From contig NZ_BBPP01000034.1 of NCBI RefSeq assembly GCF_000787835.1, positions 1-33,640 on the forward strand: DNA of 33,640 bases, in the 5' to 3' direction. Both the position numbers and the translations under genes were made by a program. The first letter of the stretch is position 1; each line of letters begins with the position of its first letter. Below the pieces are notes generated by a model. It was given only the letters and a program-made list of their open reading frames with translations. It was not told the origin of the DNA and did not search any database. The stretch is from Streptacidiphilus melanogenes (lineage in GTDB: Bacteria; Actinomycetota; Actinomycetes; Streptomycetales; Streptomycetaceae). Of the stretch, positions 28,122 to 33,640 are shown in pieces.

Positions 28122-28228
28122 CTCGGAACGCAAGCGCACCACCCCTCGTGGTGACACCACGGTGCCGCCTGGCCAGCGGCGTTGCACAGCCCTCCCGTTC
28201 TTCCCCCTCTGTCGAGAAGGGCACCACC

Positions 28229-29197
28229 GTGCTTCGTTCCGCACTTGTCGCCGGCTGCGCCACCGCGTTGGCCGCCGCAGGTTTCGCCATGGCCGCCCCG
28301 GCCGGCGCGTCCGAGCTCGCTCCGCACCACATGAACGCCCACAAGGCGGCGGCCGCCGCCAGCAGCGCCGGCAACCTCCTGTACGGCGGTGGCAACGTCG
28401 TCACCAGCCCGACCGTCTACTACGTCTACTGGGGCAGCCAGTGGGGTACCTCCAGCGTCACCAACGACCCGTCCGGTGAGGTCGCGCTCCAGCAGAGCTT
28501 CTTCTCGCACGCCTACGGCAGCGGCGACACCTTCTTCACCTCGCAGACCCAGTACTGCCAGGGCGTCGCCACCGGCACCACCCAGTGCAACGGCGCGGGC
28601 ACCGCGGTCGGCCACCCCGCCTCCAACCCGCTGGGCGGCACCTGGCTGGACAGCTCCGGCAAGGCCCCGAGCCGTCCGAGCGACGCGCAGATCGCCGCCG
28701 AGGCGGTCAAGGCGGCCTCGCACTTCGGCATCTCCGGCGACAACGTCCAGGTCATCGTGGACCTGCCGCACGGCGTGGTGCCCTCCGGCTTCAAGACGCA
28801 GTACTGCGCCTGGCACGACCACACCACCGCGAGCAACGGCGCGGACCTGCCCTACACCAACATGCCCTACATCACCGACGCCGGTTCCGGCTGCGGCGCG
28901 AACTTCGTCGCCACGGGCTCGTCGGGTGTGAACGGCACGGACGAGGGCATCACCATCGTCGGCGGCCACGAGTACGCCGAGACGCTCACGGACCCGGCGC
29001 CGAGCAGCGGCTGGGTGGACAGCACGGGCGCGGAGACCGGCGACAAGTGCGCCTGGATCTCCAGCGGCCAGGGCGCGTCGTCGATCATCAGCCTGAACGG
29101 CGCGAACTTCGCCGTGCAGTCGCTGTGGAGCAACAACTTCAACAACGGCGCGGGCGGTTGCGTGGTGTCCTACACCAGCGCGAGCAACCAGCACTGA
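28229..29197 (+). CDS. Secreted EXORDIUM/PHI-1-like protein with HExxE motif
   Basis: The 322-residue protein has a signal peptide (LRSALVAGCATALAAAGFAM, cleavage near AGA-S at 27-28). The mature part has SPTVYYVYWGSQW, QYCAWHDHTT with LPYTNMPYI, and GGHEYAETLTDP then GWVDSTGAETGDKCAW. The HE-x-x-E-x-x-T-x-P...GW-x-D...E-x-GD-x-C pattern (His247, Glu248, Glu251, Asp255, Asp272, Cys274) is the one I recall from plant EXORDIUM/phosphate-induced-1 proteins (usually AHELAE..TNP...EI.DLC). Six Cys remain after cleavage, probably three disulfides. HExxE could be a zincin-like site, but activity is unproven. GTG 28229 follows GAGAAGG at 8 bases. Confidence 0.75.
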   Translation: MLRSALVAGCATALAAAGFAMAAPAGASELAPHHMNAHKAAAAASSAGNLLYGGGNVVTSPTVYYVYWGSQWGTSSVTNDPSGEVALQQSFFSHAYGSGDTFFTSQTQYCQGVATGTTQCNGAGTAVGHPASNPLGGTWLDSSGKAPSRPSDAQIAAEAVKAASHFGISGDNVQVIVDLPHGVVPSGFKTQYCAWHDHTTASNGADLPYTNMPYITDAGSGCGANFVATGSSGVNGTDEGITIVGGHEYAETLTDPAPSSGWVDSTGAETGDKCAWISSGQGASSIISLNGANFAVQSLWSNNFNNGAGGCVVSYTSASNQH

Positions 29198-29213
29198 CAT
29201 CGCGTCATCCGAT

Positions 29214-29249
29214 GCCGTAGGCCGGGCCTGCCAGGGCTCGGCCTACGGC
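29214..29249 (+). terminator. Hairpin between secreted protein and lipoprotein genes
   Basis: GCCGTAGGCCG (29214-29224) pairs perfectly with CGGCCTACGGC (29239-29249) around a 14-base loop. There is no T-tract. It separates the two genes and ends 8 bases before the lipoprotein Shine-Dalgarno, so it may reduce read-through. Confidence 0.65.
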
Positions 29250-29269
29250 CGTCATCGAGGAGCCCTGTC

Positions 29270-29701
29270 GTGAACCGAGCCCTGCGTCTGCTTCCCCTGG
29301 CGGCCGTGGCCCTGCTGACGGCGTGCAGCAGCAGCGCCCCCACCCCGGCCGCGGCCCCGGCGCCGGATCCCTCCCCGACGGTGCTCCCCGCCTGCGCAAA
29401 GCTCCCGGAGCCGGTGCTGCCGCACTCCGCGGGAGAACTGACGCAGCAGCAGTCCGGCGCCTACTGCCTGCCGCGCGGGCAGCGCGTCGACATCTTCCTC
29501 ACCGCGGCCGGCAGCGGTGACACCTGGCAGCCGGTCCAGGCGACGGGATCGATCCTCGCCCCGGCGAGCACCGGCGTCATGACCGCACCCCTCGGCGTCA
29601 CCCCGGCCATGTTCGTCGGCACCACCGACGGCACCTCCGTGCTGTCGAGCGCGGCCCCGTCGGGCAAGACCTGGAAGGTCACCATCGTCGTCAAGGGCTG
29701 A
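29270..29701 (+). CDS. Small lipoprotein, unknown function
   Basis: The 143-residue protein has a lipoprotein signal peptide: a basic start MNRALR, hydrophobic LLPLAAVALL and lipobox LTAC with Cys19. A Pro/Ala/Ser linker (about 20-38) reaches the mature domain, which has two further Cys (42, 66), TWQPVQATGSILAPASTG and ends KTWKVTIVVKG. It should be anchored on the outer face of the membrane. GAGGAG lies 7 bases before GTG 29270. It sits just after the EXORDIUM-like gene, and a functional link is possible but not shown. The family is not recognised. Confidence 0.75.
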   Translation: MNRALRLLPLAAVALLTACSSSAPTPAAAPAPDPSPTVLPACAKLPEPVLPHSAGELTQQQSGAYCLPRGQRVDIFLTAAGSGDTWQPVQATGSILAPASTGVMTAPLGVTPAMFVGTTDGTSVLSSAAPSGKTWKVTIVVKG

Positions 29702-29822
29702 CGATCCGCTCCCGCCGGTGGTTGCAACCACCGAGGGGTGCGGGGAACTGCGCGACAAGCCACCTGTGGCGGACGGTCCTCATCGAGCAGGACCATCCGC
29801 CACAGGGCGGCTTCTTGCTCCG
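29702..29822. repeat. Intergenic hairpin repeat, copy D
   Basis: It begins with a perfect palindrome GGTGGTTGCAACCACC (29717-29732) and the core GAGGGGTGCGGGGAACTGCG. The inner hairpin has arms 29763-29780 and 29789-29806 (17 of 18 pairs) with an 8-base loop CATCGAGC, one base from the loop of the copy at 16833-16840. It lies between the convergent lipoprotein and GNAT genes, consistent with a bidirectional terminator. Confidence 0.8.
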
Positions 29823-30509
29823 CTACGCGGAGATCAGTGGTCTCGCCGCCACGTGGTGGGTCGGGCCGATGGCGACGCGTTGTTCGAGGCCGGAGCGGAC
29901 GTTGGGCCATTCCTCGTCGAGGATGGAGTAGAAGGCCGTGCTGCGGACGATGCCGTCCAGGCCGCGGGTGTGCATGCGGTGGACACCGTCCAGCACCGCG
30001 CCCAGGCGCTCGATCGCCGCGCGCGAGCGCACGTTGCGGGCGTCGGCGCGCATCGAGACCCTGCGGACGCCCCACGTCTCGAACGCGTGACGCAGCATCA
30101 GGAGCTTCGCCTCGGTGTTGATCCCGGTGCCCTGCGCCCGCGCGGAGAGCCACGTCGCGCCGATCTCCGTCGCGTCGGGGATCGCGGTCAGCGGATCGCC
30201 CACGGGGCCGCGGGGGGCCGGCGGCCAGATGACCGGACCCTGCCAGTAGTCCAGCTCCGTGAACCGGGTCGACCCCACCACCAGGCCGTCGCTCGTTCTG
30301 ACCGTGGCGAAGGGGAGTGCGCGGCCCGCCGCCTGCGCGGCCAGCGCGTCGCTGACGTAACGTTCCGTCGCCTCGATGCCGTGCGGCACGGGCGTGAACG
30401 CATAGCTGCTTCGGTCCTCTGCCGCGGCCGCGGCAAGGGCCTCGATGTGTCGCTCGGTGAGCGGCTCCAGCCGCACGGTGCGGCCGCAGAGGAAGACGGG
30501 TACGGGCAC
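29823..30509 (-). CDS. GNAT family N-acetyltransferase, RimJ/RimL-like
   Basis: The 228-residue protein has the RimJ/RimL type GNAT layout: RTVRLEPLTERHIEAL at the start, IGATWLSARAQGTGINTEAK for the acetyl-CoA loop, and VRRVSMRADARNVRSRAAIE with RLGA before the final strand. The acceptor is unknown; such enzymes acetylate ribosomal protein N-termini, peptides or small amines. GTG 30509 is preceded by AAGG about 4 bases upstream. It converges with the lipoprotein gene across the repeat copy D. Confidence 0.87.
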   Translation of the reverse strand: MPVPVFLCGRTVRLEPLTERHIEALAAAAAEDRSSYAFTPVPHGIEATERYVSDALAAQAAGRALPFATVRTSDGLVVGSTRFTELDYWQGPVIWPPAPRGPVGDPLTAIPDATEIGATWLSARAQGTGINTEAKLLMLRHAFETWGVRRVSMRADARNVRSRAAIERLGAVLDGVHRMHTRGLDGIVRSTAFYSILDEEWPNVRSGLEQRVAIGPTHHVAARPLISA

Positions 30510-30923
30510 TTGGCCTTATGTCCTTCGGCGGGTGGGGTCGGGAAAGGTGCGCCCCGACGGCCGTGGGTACGACGACGGATCGCGTTCGCCGTGAGGCGTG
30601 CGGGGAGCGAGGGGACAGTGTGTGTCCGAAAAATGGCCGAGGCGGGAACGAGAGCGCGAAGGACAGCGGGCGGCCAGGTGAAGGCAAGGTGCGATGCGGG
30701 GTTCTGCAAAAGGTGCTGCGAGAGGTTGTGCGGCGATCTCCACGCAGCCTACGCGGTGCCAGAGTGGAGTGCAGCGAGAGGACCATACCCGCCCGGAGGG
30801 GTTAAGTCACCCCAGCCGCGCCAAACCGTCGTGCACGGCGTGTCTCCGGGGCGCATGGCCGCGGTTCGCACTCCGAATTGGGGAATGAACCCTGGTTCCG
30901 GGATGCTGGAACCAGGGTAATGG
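30510..30923. promoter_or_regulatory. Divergent intergenic region with an SD-sequestering hairpin
   Basis: The 414 bases between the divergent GNAT and PAC2 genes hold no gene I can support; a frame at 30518-30805 has poor codon bias. At the right end ACCCTGGTTCC (30889-30899) and GGAACCAGGGT (30908-30918) form a perfect 11-bp stem with an 8-base loop. It ends 5 bases before ATG 30924, and its right arm contains AGGG, the only Shine-Dalgarno candidate for that start. It may be an operator or a hairpin that hides the ribosome site. Confidence 0.55.
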
Positions 30924-31874
30924 ATGCTGTTTCGACAGCCAGAGGACGGGAGTGGGATCCAGGTGCTGGAACCCGAGGGGCTGTACGCGTTCGAGCCGGA
31001 CGCGGAGGAGCTGGCCGCGGACGCCTCCATCCTGCTGCACTTCTTCGACGGCTTCATGGACGCCGGTGAGACCGGCGAACAGATCGTCGCCGAACTACTC
31101 GAGGACCCCGAGCGCCGGCTGATCGCCCGTTTCGACGCCGACCGGCTCGTCGACTACCGCGCCCGTCGCCCCACGATGCTCTTCGACCGGGACCACTGGG
31201 CCACCTACGCGGCCCCGGCGCTGGACCTGTACCTCGTGCACGACGCCGTCGGAGCGCCCTTCCTGGTGCTGTCCGGCCCGGAGCCGGACGTGGAGTGGGA
31301 GCGGTTCGCCAAGGCCGTCATCCAGGTGGTGGAGCGGCTCGGGGTGCGGCTCTCGGTGACCTTCCACGGCGTGCCGATGGGCGTCCCGCACACCCGCCCG
31401 ACGGGGATGACGCCGCACGGCAACCGCAAGGACCTGATCGGCGCGCACCCGCGCTGGTTCGAGCAGGTCCAGGTGCCGGGCAGCGCCGGCGGCATGCTCG
31501 AGTTCCGCCTCGACGAGGCCGGGCACGACGTCCTTGGCTTCGCCGCGCACGTCCCGCACTACCTGGCGCGCACGCCCTACCCGCACGCCGCCGTCGCGGT
31601 GCTGGAGGCGATCCAGTCGGCCACCGGCCTGGTCCTGCCCGGTACGGGCCTGCGCGCCCGGATGGACGAGGTGCGCGAGGACGTCGACCGCCAGATCGCC
31701 GAGGGCGACGCGGACCTGCGCACCGCGATCCAGGGCCTGGAACAGCAGTACGACGCGGTGGCGGGCGCCGCCGACCGCGAGAACCTGATGGCCGAACCGG
31801 TCGACCTGCCCTCCGCGGACGAGCTCGGCCGGGCCTTCGAGGAGTTCCTGGCGGAGCAGGGCGACACGGAGTAA
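30924..31874 (+). CDS. PAC2 family protein (proteasome assembly chaperone-like)
   Basis: The 316-residue protein is full length for the actinobacterial PAC2 family: [108 protein letters not shown], and the helical end [10 protein letters not shown] ... [19 protein letters not shown]. The eukaryotic PAC2 domain assists 20S proteasome assembly; the bacterial role is unclear. ATG 30924 has AGGG at 6 bases but inside a hairpin; GTG 30963 ([13 protein letters not shown]) is an alternative that matches many relatives. It ends before a strong bidirectional terminator. Confidence 0.88.
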   Translation: MLFRQPEDGSGIQVLEPEGLYAFEPDAEELAADASILLHFFDGFMDAGETGEQIVAELLEDPERRLIARFDADRLVDYRARRPTMLFDRDHWATYAAPALDLYLVHDAVGAPFLVLSGPEPDVEWERFAKAVIQVVERLGVRLSVTFHGVPMGVPHTRPTGMTPHGNRKDLIGAHPRWFEQVQVPGSAGGMLEFRLDEAGHDVLGFAAHVPHYLARTPYPHAAVAVLEAIQSATGLVLPGTGLRARMDEVREDVDRQIAEGDADLRTAIQGLEQQYDAVAGAADRENLMAEPVDLPSADELGRAFEEFLAEQGDTE

Positions 31875-31895
31875 CCGACACGGAGTGCAGGGGGT

Positions 31896-31934
31896 ACAGC
31901 GGAGGCGCCCGCCGTCGGCGGGCGCCTCCGCTGT
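31896..31934. terminator. Bidirectional terminator between PAC2 and esterase genes
   Basis: ACAGCGGAGGCGCCCGCC (31896-31913) and its exact inverse (31917-31934) form an 18-bp perfect stem with a 3-base loop GTC, between the convergent PAC2 stop (31874) and esterase stop (31946). There is no T-tract on either side. Confidence 0.88.
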
Positions 31935-31945
31935 GCGTGGTGGTG

Positions 31946-33193
31946 TCAGCTGTGCGCGTGCGTGGGGGTCGTCACCGGGCCGTTGAGGGCCAGCCCCGGA
32001 GCGGGCGGGGCGGACGGCTTCCCCGACGCCTTGCCCGACGGCTTCGCGGACGGCTTGGCGCCCGGCTTGCCCGGGTGCTGGGACCCCGAGGGGGACGGGA
32101 AGGGCGTGGGAGCCGCCGGCTGGACCAGCTGCGGGGCGTCCAGCTGCTGGCTGAGCCAGGGGAAGACGACGGGGAAGATCGACGCCCAGGTGCCCCAGTT
32201 GTGGCCGCCGTCCTTCAGCACGATCGGCGGCTCCACCGTGACCGGGAACTTCGCCGCCGCGCGCAGCGCCTGCGCGTTCTTGGGGGTGCTCCAGCGGTCG
32301 TGGGCCGAGGTGGCGATCAGGATGGAGACGTTCGCCTGGGGTCCGGCCTTCTTCATCAGCGCCAGCGGATTCTGCGCCGCCAGGATCGTCTTGTCGCGGA
32401 CCACCGTGGGGTCGCCGCGGAAGTCGTCGGGACTGAGCGCGACCGCCGCGCCGAAGCGGTCGGGGTGCTGGAGGACCATCTTCGTCGCGCAGTAGCCGCC
32501 GGTCGAGTCGCCGACCAGCCCCCAGGCGCGGGCGTCGCCGAGGACCCGGAAGTCCTTCTTCACCAGGTTCGGCACGTCGACGTCGAGCCAGGTGCCGTTG
32601 CGGATGTTGCCGACGTCCGTGCAGTCGGTGTTGATCCCGTCGGGGTTGATCCGCGGGATGACGACGATCGCGGGCTTCATCTTGCCGCTGTTCATCATCT
32701 GCAGCAGCGGACCGGGCATGCCGCCGCCCTTGACCCATGTCTCCGGGGAGCCCGGATAGCCGTGCAGCAGCTCGATGACGGGGAAGGAGTAGTCGCGGTA
32801 CTGGGTCTGCTGGTACTGCGGCGGGGTCCACACCAGGACCTCGCCCGTCATGCCGGAGGCGGCGCCCTCCAGAACGGTGCGCTGGAAGCCGTTGGGGCCG
32901 CCGGTGAAGGAGGCCGTCTGCGCGCTCGCGGCGTTGCCGGTCACGCCGACGCCGGCGTTGTCCTGCTGGCCGAAGAGGTCGCCCCAGGAGGAGTAGAGGC
33001 CGTTGGCGTTGTTGATCCACACGGCGACCACCGCGATCGCGGTGAGCTGGCAGAGGCCGATCAGGCTCAGCCGCACGAGCCCCCGGACGTACTTGGGACC
33101 ACGAACGGCACCCCAGGCGACCATGGTCACCACGACGGCGACGATCGTCGCCGCGATCAGGGTGTAGAAGAAGGCGGCGCCGGTGAGGCTCAC
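31946..33193 (-). CDS. Membrane-anchored esterase, antigen-85/EstA-like
   Basis: The 415-residue protein has two N-terminal membrane helices (about 7-28 and 40-61), then an extracellular alpha/beta hydrolase domain: FPVIELLHGYPGSPETWVKG, nucleophile Ser230 in LVGDSTGGYCA, probable acid Asp299 (TSAHDRWS) and His331 (DGGHNWGTW). This fits the esterase/mycolyltransferase-like family, not trehalose-specific here. The C-terminal tail (about 360-415) is a Lys/Pro/Ser-rich repeat of GKP-x-x-KPS units, perhaps a cell-wall-facing spacer. GTG 33193 follows a purine-rich GAGAGAACGGGA. The substrate is unknown. Confidence 0.88.
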   Translation of the reverse strand: MSLTGAAFFYTLIAATIVAVVVTMVAWGAVRGPKYVRGLVRLSLIGLCQLTAIAVVAVWINNANGLYSSWGDLFGQQDNAGVGVTGNAASAQTASFTGGPNGFQRTVLEGAASGMTGEVLVWTPPQYQQTQYRDYSFPVIELLHGYPGSPETWVKGGGMPGPLLQMMNSGKMKPAIVVIPRINPDGINTDCTDVGNIRNGTWLDVDVPNLVKKDFRVLGDARAWGLVGDSTGGYCATKMVLQHPDRFGAAVALSPDDFRGDPTVVRDKTILAAQNPLALMKKAGPQANVSILIATSAHDRWSTPKNAQALRAAAKFPVTVEPPIVLKDGGHNWGTWASIFPVVFPWLSQQLDAPQLVQPAAPTPFPSPSGSQHPGKPGAKPSAKPSGKASGKPSAPPAPGLALNGPVTTPTHAHS

Positions 33194-33385
33194 AGTCCCG
33201 TTCTCTCTTCACTGCTGGGCGGACATCGGGAGGTCCGAGCCCTTCAGCACCGTCCCACCGCCGTGAACGTTAGCCGGGCCGGGTGAGCGAAAGTCTCTTA
33301 CCTGACCGTTCGGGGCGGTTCGTGACAGAACTGTCGCACTGGTGAGGCATCCTGTGACCTTGTGAGCAAGGGAAGGGACATCGGC

Positions 33386-33640
33386 GTGGACGACGGTGTG
33401 ACCGACACGACACCCGAAGGCCCTGGCGCCCGCACCCTCGACAGCACCCGTGTCCGCCTGCCTATCATCGGCGAAATGACCAGAGCCCAGCTACGCAGCG
33501 CCACCCGCGCTTTCGGTCTGCTGGCCTTCGCCGTCTGCTTCGCGCTGGTACTCGTGAACGGGGCGTTCGGCTCCGGCTCGACCGACGAGGGCCCGGCGGG
33601 GCCGTCCTCCACCGAGGCGGGCCGGCGCGCCCTGCCGACG
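33386..33640 (+). CDS. Start of a single-pass membrane protein, cut by the window end
   Basis: One frame stays open from GTG 33386 to the end (85 codons shown). GTG 33386 is preferred over GTG 33362 because AAGGGA lies 8 bases upstream. The first 40 residues are polar and acidic (DDGVTDTTPEGPGARTLDST), then a membrane helix at about 42-62 (AFGLLAFAVCFALVLVNGAF), then a Gly/Ser/Pro-rich stretch. The rest is outside the window, so no function can be given. It is divergent from the esterase; the 192-base gap holds no other gene. Confidence 0.6.
   Translation, partial: MDDGVTDTTPEGPGARTLDSTRVRLPIIGEMTRAQLRSATRAFGLLAFAVCFALVLVNGAFGSGSTDEGPAGPSSTEAGRRALPT

Noticed and set aside
30518-30805. A 95-codon frame upstream of the PAC2 gene
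   Set aside because: No Shine-Dalgarno, poor codon bias at third positions, and no recognisable motif. A small gene is not fully excluded.
31095-33212. A 705-codon minus-strand frame across the PAC2 and esterase genes
   Set aside because: It runs across the perfect bidirectional terminator and two genes with clear families, and its composition is Arg/Gly biased.

Overview
The window is chromosomal DNA of a high-GC actinobacterium. Era, LeuA, a TerB-domain protein, RecO, undecaprenyl diphosphate synthase, a Zur-type Fur regulator, class II GlyRS, a tRNA-dihydrouridine synthase and pyruvate phosphate dikinase follow one another in an order I associate with Streptomyces and its relatives (Kitasatospora, Streptacidiphilus). 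Frequent GTG starts, G/C-ending codons and a twin-domain actinobacterial sensor kinase agree. The genus cannot be fixed from the sequence alone. I see no rRNA, tRNA, CRISPR array, insertion sequence or prophage.

Layout. 1-1338: a GC-rich direct repeat, an LLM-class flavin oxidoreductase on the minus strand and a short acetyltransferase remnant. 1339-3618: a cytidine-deaminase-like protein without its zinc ligands, a tiny membrane protein, a Uma2-family nuclease and era. 3746-9522: a sugar cluster, with a LacI regulator divergent from an MFS sugar transporter, an alpha/beta hydrolase and a GH3 beta-glucosidase, and an inverted repeat between the divergent genes as probable operator. 9633-9905: an emfourin-like peptidase inhibitor. 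10040-12003: leuA behind a leader peptide with four Leu codons in a row and an overlapping hairpin, a classical attenuation arrangement. 12241-16666: terB-like, recO, uppS, zur and glyS, with a Zur-box-like palindrome between the divergent zur and glyS.

16973-20271: an unknown gene, then a sensor kinase, response regulator and DUF4097 protein in one overlapping operon with a palindrome upstream. 20275-23424: a NADAR-family protein, a DHA2 multidrug exporter and a divergent XRE/MmyB-like regulator, with two palindromic operators between the last two. 23463-27802: dus and ppdK. 28229-29701: a secreted protein that carries an HExxE motif and resembles plant EXORDIUM/PHI-1 proteins, followed by a small lipoprotein. 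29823-33640: a GNAT acetyltransferase, a PAC2-family protein whose Shine-Dalgarno lies inside a hairpin, a membrane-anchored esterase and the start of a further membrane protein.

A family of intergenic hairpin repeats (about 100 bases, shared core AGGGGCGCGGGGAACTGCGC) occurs at four loci, three of them between convergent genes. This is the most conspicuous repeated structure in the window and probably acts as a set of bidirectional terminators. The leuA leader, the EXORDIUM-like protein, the repeat family and the catalytically empty CDA-like protein next to era are the observations most worth following.
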